64,000 nt of DNA from RPQJ01 sp963846885. Lineage in GTDB: Bacteria; Pseudomonadota; Gammaproteobacteria; Steroidobacterales; Steroidobacteraceae. Positions 16,556-26,823 of the stretch are shown piece by piece. The notes beneath the pieces were generated by a model, which was not told the DNA's origin, ran no database searches, and saw nothing but the letters and a program-made list of their open reading frames with translations. Location: assembly GCA_963846885.1 (NCBI GenBank), contig CAWJXS010000009.1, forward strand, positions 1 to 64,000, read 5' to 3'. Position 1 is the first letter of the stretch, and the number at the start of each line of letters is the position of its first letter. A program made the position numbers and the translations under genes.

Positions 16556-16596
16556 GACCGGAAAGACCGGAAGGACCGGAAGGCGGAGGACCGGAA
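16556..16596. repeat. Four short direct repeats of GACCGGAA between dksA and gluQ
   Basis: GACCGGAA occurs at 16556, 16565, 16574 and 16589 (spacings 9, 9 and 15 bp) in the 63-bp gap between the dksA stop and the gluQ start. The small, uneven unit suggests slippage-type repeats; a regulatory role is not evident. Confidence 0.7.
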
Positions 16597-16608
16597 GGAT
16601 CAGCGAGA

Positions 16609-17313
16609 TCAGCGGTAGAAATCGTCCCGGTCGCCGAACTGCTTTTCGCGGCGTTCGCGGCGTTCCTGCGCTTCGACGCTCAGCGTGGCGACAGGCCGCG
16701 CTTCGAGGCGCTTGACGCCGATCGGCTCGCCCGTCTCGAGGCAGAAGCCGTAGCTGCCATCTTCGATGCGCTTGAGGGCTTCGTCGATCTTGCGGATCAG
16801 CTTGCGCTCGCGGTCGCGGGTGCGCAGCTCGAGGCTGAACTCGGATTCCTGCGTGGCGCGGTCGTTTGGATCGGGGAAGTTAGCCGCCTCGTCCTTCATG
16901 TGCAGCACGGTGCGATCGACTTCCTGCATCAGGTCGTTCTTCCAGACCGAGAGAATCATGCGAAAGTGGTCGAGCTGCTCCTTGCTCATGTACTCCTCGC
17001 CCTTCCGGATCTGGTAGGGCTGGACGTTGCGCGGGCCGGAAAGCAGGCTGGGGTTCATGTCGAGATCGGCGTCTGCGTCGCTCGCAGCGGCGGGTTGCGT
17101 GGACGGCTTGGAAGCCGGCTTGGACCTTGCGGTGGCGGGCTTTTCCGCTGGCTTGGCAGCGGCAGTAACGGTCTTGCGGGGCACGGCCTTTTCCTTGGCA
17201 GTCACGGGCTTGGGTGCCGCAGTGGCGGCAGGCTTGGTCGCCGGTTTGGCGGCCTTGGCAGAAACAGTCTTTGGCGCCTTCGCGGGCTTGGCAGACGGTT
17301 TCTTTGCAGTCAT
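16609..17313 (-). CDS. dksA: RNA polymerase-binding factor DksA with Lys/Ala-rich N-terminal extension
   Basis: DksA binds the RNAP secondary channel and works with ppGpp in the stringent response. In the 234-residue product about 75 N-terminal residues are a Lys/Ala/Pro repeat resembling histone H1-like tails. The DksA core follows: a coiled coil including DPNDRATQESEF, where the aspartates act at the RNAP active site, then GSYGFCLETGEPIGVKRLEA. The zinc finger has one cysteine instead of four, with TG, S and E replacing the others, so zinc is probably not bound. ATG 17313 has GGGAG seven bases upstream; a TTG two codons earlier is less likely. The usual core protein is about 150 residues. 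Confidence 0.93.
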   Translation of the reverse strand: MTAKKPSAKPAKAPKTVSAKAAKPATKPAATAAPKPVTAKEKAVPRKTVTAAAKPAEKPATARSKPASKPSTQPAAASDADADLDMNPSLLSGPRNVQPYQIRKGEEYMSKEQLDHFRMILSVWKNDLMQEVDRTVLHMKDEAANFPDPNDRATQESEFSLELRTRDRERKLIRKIDEALKRIEDGSYGFCLETGEPIGVKRLEARPVATLSVEAQERRERREKQFGDRDDFYR

Positions 17314-17454
17314 CGACAACTCCCCACTCCGGTTGGAGGCGCGCGATTATACAGGCGGAACCGCAGCCGTCCACCCCGTAAAAACAGGTTGTCCGGCGCG
17401 CTTACAGTCCCGCCGCCCGGGTCCGGAAATGCTGTGAGCCGAGTCCGATTCTTT

Positions 17455-17460
17455 TAGAAT
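17455..17460 (+). promoter_or_regulatory. Putative -10 element for smc
   Basis: TAGAAT lies 36 bp before the smc start, in the same form as at the rimP and acpP promoters. No clear -35 is visible. Confidence 0.35.
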
Positions 17461-17496
17461 TGCCGATTCGCAAGCCTTCCGTGCGCCCCTGGGTGA

Positions 17497-20400
17497 ATGA
17501 TGCGTCTGACCAAGATCAAGCTGGCCGGTTTCAAGTCGTTCGTGGACCCGACCTCGGTCGGCTTCCCGACGAACCTGGTCGGCGTCGTGGGCCCCAACGG
17601 CTGCGGCAAGTCCAACATCATCGACGCCGTGCGCTGGGTGATGGGCGAGATCTCGGCCAAGCACCTGCGCGGCGACTCGATGGCGGACGTCATCTTCAAC
17701 GGCTCGGGCACACGCAAGCCCGTGGGTACGGCCTCGGTCGAGCTCGTCTTCGACAACAGCGACGGCAAGCTCGGCGGTGAGTATGCGAGTTATTCCGAAG
17801 TCTCGCTGAAGCGCGTCGTCTCGCGCGACGGGCAGTCCTCGTACTTCCTGAATGGCGTGCGCTGCCGGCGCAAGGACATCACGCAGCTGTTCCTCGGCAC
17901 CGGCCTGGGCTCGCGCAGCTACGCGATCATCGAGCAGAACATGATCTCGCGCGTGATCGAGGCCAAGGCCGACGACATGCGGGCCTTCCTGGAAGAGGCC
18001 GCGGGCATTTCGCGGTACAAGGAAAAGCGCAAGGAAACCGAGAGCCGCATTGCCGGTACCCGCGAAAACCTGGCGCGCCTCAACGACCTCCGCGAAGAAG
18101 TCGAGAAGCAGCTGCGCCACCTGCAGCGCCAGGCGGCCACTGCGCGCCGCTACCAGACGCTGAAGCAGGAAGAGCGCCAGACCCACGCCGAGCTGCTCGC
18201 GCTCAAGCTGCGCGAAGTCGAGAGCGAAGCGAGTGCGCGCCAGGCCATCCTCAGCGAACGCGACCTCGCGTTGCAGGCTGCGGTCGCTGAGCAGCGCTCC
18301 ATCGAAGCCGCGATCGAGCGCGCGCGGCAGGAGCACGACGGGCAGTCGGCTGTGTTGTCCGAGGTGCAGGGTCGCTACTACCAGGTCGGCGCCGACATTT
18401 CGCGCACCGAGCAGGCCATCGACCACGCGCGCGAAATCCGCGCCCGGCAGAAGCAGGAACTCGACCAGATCGCGCAGGGCATGCAGGACGCCGACCTGCA
18501 TCGCGTGCGCGACCGCCAGCTGGCGACGGAGCTCGAGGCGGCGCTCGCCGAGATGGGCCCGGGCCTCGAACAGGCACGCGCGGTCGAGCAGGCGACAGCC
18601 GCTGAGCTGGCCGCCGCCGAGGCCGCGATGTCGGGTTGGCAGGAAAACTGGGAAGGTTTCAACCAGTCGTTGCGCCAGGCGTCTTCTGCCGCTGGCGCAG
18701 AGCGCGCGCGCCTCGAGGTCATGGAGAACCAGCTGCGCGGCCTGCTGAATCAGCGGGACCGTGCCACGCAGGAACACGGCACGCTCTCCGCAGCCGACGT
18801 CGCCGCCACGCTGGCCAGCCTCGAAGGCCAGGAAGCCGAGGCGCGCGAGCAGCATGAAGCGGCGCGCCACCACATGGACGAACTCGTCGCGACGTTGCAG
18901 GCCGAACGCGGCCGCGAGCGTGAACTTGCGCAAGCCGCGCAAGCAGCGCGCCGCGAAACGCAGGAAGTCGAAGGCCGCATCGTTTCGCTCGAGGCCCTGC
19001 AACGCGCGGCGCTGGGGCAGGGCCAGGGCAAGGTGGTCGACTGGCTCAAGTCCCGCGGCCTCGAGCGCAGCCCGCGATTGGGGCAGCAGCTGGCCGTGGA
19101 CAAAGGCTGGGATCGCGCCGTCGAGACCGTGCTCGGCGGGTACCTCGAGGCCGTCTGCGTCGATTCCCTGGAAGACGTCGCCAGCACGCTCGAGAGCCTG
19201 ACGGCAGGCACCGTTACATTCTTCTCCGGCGCCCAGGGGCCTGCTTCGTCGGGCCACGGTGCGGACACGCTCCGTTCGCGCGTACGCGGCGCGGCCGGTC
19301 TCGACGCACTGTTTGAAGGCATCGTTGCCACCGATACGCTCGGTGAGGCGCTGAGCCTGCGGCCACGCCTCCGTGCCGGTCAGTCGGTGATCACGCGCGA
19401 CGGCATCTGGATCGGCCCCGACTGGTTGCGTGTCAGCCGCGACAAGGATGCGCACGAAGGCGTCATCGAGCGCGAGGAACGGCTCCGCGCGGAACGCGCG
19501 GCGCTCGAGGCGCAGCAGGCGCGGCATCGCAACGCAGAAGCCGATCTCGAAGGGCTGCGCGGCCGGGTGCGCGACCTCGAAGACCAGCTCGCGAGCCACC
19601 AGGCGGTCGTTTCGCGCAGCGGCTCCAGCCACATGAGCCTGCGCTCGCAGATCGACAGCCTGCGCGCCCGCGCCGAGCAGCGCAGCCAGCGCATGCAGCA
19701 GCTCGCGTTCGAGATGACCGAGGTCGAAGGCGCGCTCGAGGCGGCCAATGCAGGCAGCCGTGCGGCGCGCGGCCGGCTCGAGGAAGCCGTCAATGCGATG
19801 GCTGAACTCGAAGACCGCCGCGTCGCACTCGAGGCTGAACGTGAAGGACTGCGCAGCCAGCTCACCACCGCTCGCGAGCAGGCCCAGGCTGCGCGCACCT
19901 CAGCCAACGAAGCTGCCATCCGGGTCGAATCGCGCCGCACCAGCTACCAGTCGCTGCTGTCGGGTCTGGAGCGGCTCGACGCGCAGGTGGCCCAGTTCGA
20001 AACCCGCCGCGCCGATCTGCACGCGCAACTCGAGGCCGGCACCGAAGGCGAAGCCCAGCTCAAGGTCACGCTCGAAGAAGCGTTGCAGCGCCGCGTGGCG
20101 GTCGAAGCCGAGTTCTCGGCGGCGCGCCACAAGATGGAAGAAGTCGACGCCGGCCTGCGCGCGCTCGACGAACGCCGGCTGGGCGCGGAAGCTGCGGTCG
20201 AGGAGGCGCGTTCCGCGCTCGAGAACGTGCGCTTCACCGTGCAGGAGCTCAAGCTGCGGCGCGAGACCTATATGGAGCAGTTCGCGCAGACGCGCCTCGA
20301 ACTGCAGGACGTGATCGCCGCGCTGGTCGCAGACGCCAGCGTGCCGGTGTGGGAGCAGCGCCTCACCGAGACCAGCGAGAAAATCGAGCGCCTCGGCGCG

Positions 20401-21006
20401 GTCAACCTCGCCGCCATCGAAGAGTTTGCCGAGCAGACCGAACGCAAGGAATACCTCGACCGCCAGTTCGCCGACCTCAACGACGCGCTCAATACGCTCG
20501 AAGACGCGATCCGCAAGATCGACCGCGAGACCAAGTCGCGCTTCCAGGACACGTTCGATCGGGTCAATGCCGGTCTCGCCCAGAAATTCCCCCGCCTGTT
20601 CGGCGGCGGCCAGGCCTATCTCGAACTCGTCGGCGACGACGTGCTCGAGGCCGGCGTGGCGATCATGGCGCGACCGCCGGGCAAGCGGAACAGCTCGATC
20701 AACATGTTGTCGGGCGGCGAGAAGGCGCTCACGGCCGTCGCGCTGGTGTTCTCGATCTTCGAGCTCAATCCGGCGCCGTTCTGCCTGCTGGACGAAGTCG
20801 ATGCGCCGCTCGACGAGAACAACGTCGGCCGTTTCTGCGACATCGTCCGCGAGATGTCCGACCAGGTGCAGTTCATCTTCGTCACGCACAACAAGACGAC
20901 GATGGAGCTCGCCAACCAGTTGCTTGGCGTTACCATGAACGAGCCGGGTTGCTCACGGCTCGTCGCGGTCGACGTCGACGAAGCCATCCGCATGGCTGCC
21001 ATGTGA
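17497..21006 (+). CDS. smc: Chromosome segregation protein SMC
   Basis: SMC ATPase that loops and compacts DNA. The 1169-residue protein has an N-terminal head with Walker A GPNGCGKSNIID (about 30-41), a first long coiled coil (about 165-500), a hinge (about 505-650), a second coiled coil, and a C-terminal head with the ABC signature LSGGEK (about 1071) and Walker B FCLLDEVDAPLDENN. The length is typical. Two ATGs are in tandem (17497, 17500). Unlike E. coli, which uses MukB, this organism has Smc; ScpA/ScpB are not in the window. zipA follows 25 bp downstream. Confidence 0.98.
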   Translation: MMRLTKIKLAGFKSFVDPTSVGFPTNLVGVVGPNGCGKSNIIDAVRWVMGEISAKHLRGDSMADVIFNGSGTRKPVGTASVELVFDNSDGKLGGEYASYSEVSLKRVVSRDGQSSYFLNGVRCRRKDITQLFLGTGLGSRSYAIIEQNMISRVIEAKADDMRAFLEEAAGISRYKEKRKETESRIAGTRENLARLNDLREEVEKQLRHLQRQAATARRYQTLKQEERQTHAELLALKLREVESEASARQAILSERDLALQAAVAEQRSIEAAIERARQEHDGQSAVLSEVQGRYYQVGADISRTEQAIDHAREIRARQKQELDQIAQGMQDADLHRVRDRQLATELEAALAEMGPGLEQARAVEQATAAELAAAEAAMSGWQENWEGFNQSLRQASSAAGAERARLEVMENQLRGLLNQRDRATQEHGTLSAADVAATLASLEGQEAEAREQHEAARHHMDELVATLQAERGRERELAQAAQAARRETQEVEGRIVSLEALQRAALGQGQGKVVDWLKSRGLERSPRLGQQLAVDKGWDRAVETVLGGYLEAVCVDSLEDVASTLESLTAGTVTFFSGAQGPASSGHGADTLRSRVRGAAGLDALFEGIVATDTLGEALSLRPRLRAGQSVITRDGIWIGPDWLRVSRDKDAHEGVIEREERLRAERAALEAQQARHRNAEADLEGLRGRVRDLEDQLASHQAVVSRSGSSHMSLRSQIDSLRARAEQRSQRMQQLAFEMTEVEGALEAANAGSRAARGRLEEAVNAMAELEDRRVALEAEREGLRSQLTTAREQAQAARTSANEAAIRVESRRTSYQSLLSGLERLDAQVAQFETRRADLHAQLEAGTEGEAQLKVTLEEALQRRVAVEAEFSAARHKMEEVDAGLRALDERRLGAEAAVEEARSALENVRFTVQELKLRRETYMEQFAQTRLELQDVIAALVADASVPVWEQRLTETSEKIERLGAVNLAAIEEFAEQTERKEYLDRQFADLNDALNTLEDAIRKIDRETKSRFQDTFDRVNAGLAQKFPRLFGGGQAYLELVGDDVLEAGVAIMARPPGKRNSSINMLSGGEKALTAVALVFSIFELNPAPFCLLDEVDAPLDENNVGRFCDIVREMSDQVQFIFVTHNKTTMELANQLLGVTMNEPGCSRLVAVDVDEAIRMAAM

Positions 21007-21031
21007 GTCACGCAAGGAAGCACCAGACGCG

Positions 21032-21961
21032 ATGAACGAACTGCGCTGGATACTGCTCGCCGCCGGAGTGATCCTGATCGCAGCCCTGTACCTGTGGGGC
21101 ATGCGCTCCCGCTGGCAGGGCCGCGGCGATACCGAGGGTTCGCGTCGTCCCGCCGTGTTCACGGGCGGGGCGCAGGGATTCGAAACCCAGCTCGAAGAAG
21201 CGATGGACGCCGACGCGGCCGACGAACCGGCCGTGCTGCGCGCCGACGCCCGTCGCATCGAGCCGACCTTTGGCGGCACGGACGGCTTCGACGCCGATAT
21301 CGACCTGGACGACGATGGGCTGGATGCGCCACCGCCCCAGCGCCGCGCCGCCATCCTCGACGACGAAGTGGAACTGGAACGTCCTGCCTTGGCACGCCGC
21401 GAGCCCACGTTGTCGTCAGTCCGCACCGAACCGTCTCCTGCGTTTTCGCGGCAGGAACCCACCCTGCAGGTCGAGCCCGTCGCACCGTCCCGTCGGGCCG
21501 AGCCGACGGCTGCGCCGGAGCCGGCCGCCGCGGCACCGCGCGCGCCGCAGAAGATCATCGCGATCCGGGTCACGGCGCTTGCGCCCGCGCGCTTCGACGG
21601 CGCGGAACTGCTCGAGTCGCTGCGGGCCGAGGGCCTGGGATTCGGCCGCTACGAGATCTTCCATCATCTGCATGACGACGGCCGTCCGGTCTTTTCGGTG
21701 GCGAGCCTGAAAGAGCCGGGCACGTTCGAAATCGAGTCGATGGAGACGACGCAATACCCGGGTGTCGCGATGTTTGCCGTGCTGCCGGGCCCGGTACCGG
21801 CGGCCGATGCGTTCGACGACATGATCTTCACCGCCCGGGCCCTCGCCACGCACCTGAACGGCGCGCTGGCCGACGAGCGCGGCGCGCCGCTCACCGCCTT
21901 GCGCGTGGGCAAGCTGCGCGAGGAAGCGCTCGAGTTCGAACGCAGCGCCGGTCAGGCCTGA
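21032..21961 (+). CDS. zipA: Cell division protein ZipA
   Basis: ZipA anchors FtsZ to the inner membrane early in divisome assembly. The 309-residue protein begins with a short periplasmic end and one membrane helix (WILLAAGVILIAALYLWGM), followed by a Pro/Ala/Glu-rich flexible linker (about 30-175). The C-terminal FtsZ-binding domain is recognisable from KIIAIRVTALAPARFDG onward, with FHHLHDDGRPVFSVASL and PGVAMFAVLPGP. The smc-zipA-ligA order is the usual one in gammaproteobacteria. ligA starts 9 bp downstream. Confidence 0.95.
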   Translation: MNELRWILLAAGVILIAALYLWGMRSRWQGRGDTEGSRRPAVFTGGAQGFETQLEEAMDADAADEPAVLRADARRIEPTFGGTDGFDADIDLDDDGLDAPPPQRRAAILDDEVELERPALARREPTLSSVRTEPSPAFSRQEPTLQVEPVAPSRRAEPTAAPEPAAAAPRAPQKIIAIRVTALAPARFDGAELLESLRAEGLGFGRYEIFHHLHDDGRPVFSVASLKEPGTFEIESMETTQYPGVAMFAVLPGPVPAADAFDDMIFTARALATHLNGALADERGAPLTALRVGKLREEALEFERSAGQA

Positions 21962-21970
21962 GCCCGCGCC

Positions 21971-24004
21971 ATGCCGACGTCCCGCGAAGTGGCGAGACGG
22001 ATCCGCGAGCTGCGCGAGCTGATCGAGACCCACAACTACCGTTACTACGTCCTCGACGATCCGGAAATTCCGGACGCGCAGTTCGACGCGCTGATGCGCG
22101 AGCTGCGGCAGCTCGAGACGGATCATCCCGAGTTTGCGGATCCCGATTCGCCCACGCAGCGGGTGGGAGGCCAGGCGTCACGCGAGTTCCGCGAGGTCGT
22201 GCACGCGGTGCCGATGCTCTCGCTCGACAACGCATTCAGCGAGCAGGACATCCTCGACTTCGACCGGCGCGCGCGGGAACGGCTCGACGTGGAGCAGATC
22301 GCCTACTCGGCCGAGCCCAAGATCGACGGCCTCGCGATCACGCTGCGCTACGAGCAAGGCCGTCTCGTGCAGGCTGCCACCCGTGGCGACGGCTCGCGGG
22401 GCGAGGACGTCACCGTCAACGTGCGGGCGATCCGCTCGGTGCCGATCCAGCTGCGCGGCAAGCACTTGCCGGCCGTGCTCGAGGCGCGGGGCGAAGTTTT
22501 CATGACCCGCCGTTCCTTCGCAGCGCTGAACACGCGCCAGGCCGCGCGCGGCGAGAAGACATTCGCGAATCCGCGCAACGCTGCCGCGGGCAGCCTGCGC
22601 CAGCTCGATCCCGCGATCACGGCAGAGCGCTCGCTCGACCTGTTCTTCTACGGCGTGGGCGCGATCGAAGGCTGGACGGTGCCCGCGCGGCACAGCGAGA
22701 TCCTGCGGGCACTGCGTGACTTCGGCTTGCGCACCTGCCCGGAGATCGCCGTGGTCGAGGGCGTCGCGGGCTGCCTCGGGTATTACCGCGAGATCGGTGC
22801 GCGCCGCGGTCAGCTCGCGTACGACATCGACGGCGTGGTTTACAAGGTCGATCGGCTCGACTGGCAGCGCGATCTCGGTTTCGTGGCGCGGGCGCCGCGC
22901 TGGGCCACGGCCCACAAATTCCCTGCAGAGGAAGCCACCACCGTCGTGCACGACGTCAAGTTCTACGTCGGTCGCACCGGTGCGCTCACGCCGGTCGCGC
23001 ACGTGGTGCCGGTGTTCGTGGGTGGCGTGACGGTCAGCAACATCACGTTGCACAACATGGACGACGTCGCGCGCAAGGACGTGCGTATCGGCGACACCGT
23101 GGTCGTCCGCCGCGCGGGCGACGTGATTCCTGAAGTCGTGCGCGTGATCCCCGAGCTGCGGCCGGACGACGCGCAGATCGTCACTCTGCCGGCGCGCTGT
23201 CCGGTCTGCAGTTCGCACGTCGACCGCACGGAAGGCGAGGCCGTGGCGCGGTGTTCCGGCGGCCTCGTCTGCGCAGCGCAGCGTCTCGGCGCGCTGCTGC
23301 ACTTCGCGTCGCGCCGTGCGCTCGATATCGACGGCCTGGGTGAACGCCTGGTGGAACAGCTGGTCGAGAGCAATCGCGTCACGACGCCCGCCGACCTCTA
23401 CACGCTCACGCTGGAGGAGATCGGCGCGCTCGAACGCATGGGGCCGAAGTCCGCCGCCAACCTGGTGGCGGCGCTCGAGCGCAGCAAGCAGACCACGCTG
23501 CCCCGGTTTCTCTACGCGCTCGGCATCCGTGACGTCGGCGAGGCGACTGCGCTCGCGCTCGCGGATCATTTCGGCGACCTCGGGCCGCTGCAGGCCGCAA
23601 GTTTCGACGAGATCCAGCAGGTCCGCGACGTCGGGCCCGTGGTGGCGGCGCACGTGCGCGAGTTCTTCGACGAGGAACGCAATCGCGCCGTGATTCAGCA
23701 GTTGCGCGCCGCCGGCGTGCGCTGGCCCGCGATCGAGCGGGCGGCGGCGGTCGCAGCAGGCCCGCTGACCGGACAGGTGGTCGTGATTACGGGCACGCTC
23801 GCGACGATGTCGCGCGAGGAAGCGCGCGAACGCGCGCGGGCGGCCGGCGCCACGGTCACGGATTCCGTGTCGAAGAAGACGACGCTGCTGGTGGTGGGCG
23901 CCGAGGCCGGTTCGAAACTCAAGAAGGCCCAGGACCTGGGCGTGCGCATCGCCGACGAAGCAGGTTTCCTGCAACTGCTCGGCACCGACGGCGCCGCGCC
24001 ATGA
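21971..24004 (+). CDS. ligA: NAD-dependent DNA ligase LigA
   Basis: Seals nicks in duplex DNA using NAD+. The 677-residue protein has the Ia domain (HNYRYYVLDDPEIPDAQFD), the adenylation motif PKIDGLAI with the AMP-accepting lysine at about residue 117, an OB fold, a four-cysteine zinc finger (CPVCSSHVD and two more cysteines around residue 430), a helix-hairpin-helix region, and a C-terminal BRCT domain (LTGQVVVITGTLATMSREEA). The length is close to the family average of 670. Its stop overlaps the ATG of the ABC permease by 4 bp. Confidence 0.98.
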   Translation: MPTSREVARRIRELRELIETHNYRYYVLDDPEIPDAQFDALMRELRQLETDHPEFADPDSPTQRVGGQASREFREVVHAVPMLSLDNAFSEQDILDFDRRARERLDVEQIAYSAEPKIDGLAITLRYEQGRLVQAATRGDGSRGEDVTVNVRAIRSVPIQLRGKHLPAVLEARGEVFMTRRSFAALNTRQAARGEKTFANPRNAAAGSLRQLDPAITAERSLDLFFYGVGAIEGWTVPARHSEILRALRDFGLRTCPEIAVVEGVAGCLGYYREIGARRGQLAYDIDGVVYKVDRLDWQRDLGFVARAPRWATAHKFPAEEATTVVHDVKFYVGRTGALTPVAHVVPVFVGGVTVSNITLHNMDDVARKDVRIGDTVVVRRAGDVIPEVVRVIPELRPDDAQIVTLPARCPVCSSHVDRTEGEAVARCSGGLVCAAQRLGALLHFASRRALDIDGLGERLVEQLVESNRVTTPADLYTLTLEEIGALERMGPKSAANLVAALERSKQTTLPRFLYALGIRDVGEATALALADHFGDLGPLQAASFDEIQQVRDVGPVVAAHVREFFDEERNRAVIQQLRAAGVRWPAIERAAAVAAGPLTGQVVVITGTLATMSREEARERARAAGATVTDSVSKKTTLLVVGAEAGSKLKKAQDLGVRIADEAGFLQLLGTDGAAP

Positions 24005-24924
24005 TCCGGTATGCGCTTGGCCGGTTGCTCGGCATCGTCCCGACGTTGCTGGTCATCATCACGGCCGCGTTCTTCGTCATGCGGCTGGCTCCCGGCGGGC
24101 CGTTCGACGAGGAGCAGGCGATTCCGCCCGAGATCGAAGCCAACCTGCAGGCAGCCTACGGCCTCGACCAGCCGATCATCGTGCAGTACGGCCGTTACCT
24201 GGGCGGGCTGGCCCGCGGCGACCTCGGTCCTTCGTTCAAGTACAAGGATTACAGCGTGGCCGAACTGATCGGTCGCGGATTGCCGGTCACGCTCACCATC
24301 GGCGTGCTCGGCCTGCTCGTGGCCGTGCTGCTGGGCGTACCGCTCGGCATCGCCGCGGCCTTGCGGCACGACGGGCCGGTCGATCATGCGGTCATGACGG
24401 TGGCCCTGGCCGGCATCGCGATTCCCGGCTTCGTGCTCGCGCCGGTGCTCGCGCTCGTCTTCGGCGTCAAGCTTGGCTGGCTGCCGGTGGCCGGTTGGGA
24501 GGCAGGCAGTGTGCGGCACATGGTGCTGCCGGTGATCACGCTCGCGCTGCCGTTCGTGGCCTACATCGCACGGCTCACGCGGGGCAGCCTGCTCGAGGTG
24601 CTGCAGGCACCTTACCTGCGGGCTGCGCGGGCCAAGGGCCTCGGGCGTGGGGCGCTGCTGCGCCGGCATGCGCTCAAGCCGACGCTGCTGCCGGTCGTGA
24701 GCTTTCTCGGGCCGGCCGCGGCGGCGCTGTTGACGGGCTCGCTGGTGGTGGAGCAGGTGTTCGGCTTGCCCGGCGTCGGGCGCTACTTCGTGCAGGGCGC
24801 GATCAACCGTGACTACACGCTGGTCATGGGCATGGTCATTTTCTACGCCGGCCTGATCCTGCTGCTCAACCTGGCCGTCGATCTCCTGTACGGCTGGCTC
24901 GATCCGCGGATCCGTCATGGCTGA
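24001..24924 (+). CDS. Peptide-type ABC transporter permease, OppB/DppB-like
   Basis: Inner-membrane permease of the oligopeptide/dipeptide/nickel family. The 307-residue protein begins with the family N-terminus (YALGRLLGIVPTLLVIITAA, FFVMRLAPGGPFD) and has about six membrane helices. The cytoplasmic EAA-type loop is RAARAKGLGRGALLRRHALK, and the C-terminal QGAINRDYTLVMGMVIFYA block is diagnostic. ATG overlaps the ligA stop (ATGA), so it is translationally coupled to a housekeeping gene. It forms a four-gene system with the following three genes. Confidence 0.93.
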   Translation: MIRYALGRLLGIVPTLLVIITAAFFVMRLAPGGPFDEEQAIPPEIEANLQAAYGLDQPIIVQYGRYLGGLARGDLGPSFKYKDYSVAELIGRGLPVTLTIGVLGLLVAVLLGVPLGIAAALRHDGPVDHAVMTVALAGIAIPGFVLAPVLALVFGVKLGWLPVAGWEAGSVRHMVLPVITLALPFVAYIARLTRGSLLEVLQAPYLRAARAKGLGRGALLRRHALKPTLLPVVSFLGPAAAALLTGSLVVEQVFGLPGVGRYFVQGAINRDYTLVMGMVIFYAGLILLLNLAVDLLYGWLDPRIRHG

Positions 24925-25797
24925 GCCCGCGCTCGCACCCGCACCGGTGCAGGGATTGTGGAGCGATGCGTGGCAGCGCCTGCGCCGGAGCCGCGCTGCG
25001 GTCGTAGCCGCATCACTGTTGTTGCTCGTGATCGCGCTCGCGATCGCGGGACCCTGGCTCAGCCAGTACACGGTCGAGCAGGTCGACTGGTCGCAGGCAA
25101 CGCTCGCCACGTCGCCGTCGCTGGCCAACGGGCACTGGTTCGGCACCGATGCGAATGGTCGCGACCTGTTCGTGCGCGTCTGGATCGGCACGCGCATGTC
25201 GCTGCTGGTCGCCTTGCTCGCCACGCTCGTGAGCGTGGTGATCGGCGTGGCGTGGGGCGCCACGGCCGGCTACCTGGGCGGTCGCGTCGACGACTGGATG
25301 ATGCGCTTCGTCGACGTGCTCTATGCGCTGCCGTACATGTTCTTCGTGATCATCCTGACCGTGGTGTTCGGCCGCAGCCTGGTGCTGATCTTCCTCGCGA
25401 TCGGCGCGGTGGGATGGCTCACCATGGCGCGCATCGTGCGCGGGCAGGCGCTGGCGCTGCGGCAACGCGAATTCGTCGAGGCCGCGATCGCGCTCGGCCT
25501 GCCGCCGGCGACGATCATCGCGCGGCACATCGTGCCGAACGTGCTCGGCACCGTGATCGTCTATGCCACGCTCACCGTGCCGCAGGTCATCCTGTTCGAG
25601 AGCTTCCTGAGCTTCCTGGGCCTCGGCGTGCAGGAGCCGCTCACCAGCCTGGGGCGGCTGGTGGCAGAAGGCGCGCTCGAGATGGAAAGCTCGCCGTGGC
25701 TGCTGCTCGTGCCTTCGGCTGTGCTGGCCACTGTGCTGCTGTGCCTGAATTTCCTCGGTGACGGCCTGCGCGACGCGTTGGACCCGAGGCAGCGCAC

Positions 25798-25801
<4 letters not shown>
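24917..25801 (+). CDS. Peptide-type ABC transporter permease, OppC/DppC-like
   Basis: Second permease subunit. In the 294-residue product the first membrane helix follows a short cytoplasmic tail (VVAASLLLLVIALAIAGPWL). It carries the subfamily motifs FGTDANGRDLFVRVWIGTRM and the EAA loop (EFVEAAIALGLPPATIIARH), then VLFESFLSFLGLGVQ-like sequence. It overlaps the upstream permease by 8 bp and the downstream ATPase by 4 bp. Substrate cannot be assigned because no periplasmic binding protein is encoded nearby. Confidence 0.93.

Positions 25802-26819
<1,018 letters not shown>

Positions 26820-26823
<4 letters not shown>

Noticed and set aside
16556..16596. Possible CRISPR array
   Set aside because: The units are only 8 bp, spacings are 9 and 15 bp and there are no spacer-like unique segments or cas genes.
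17347..19632. 761-residue minus-strand frame opposite smc
   Set aside because: It is the antisense shadow of the SMC head and coiled coil, with no recognisable domain.
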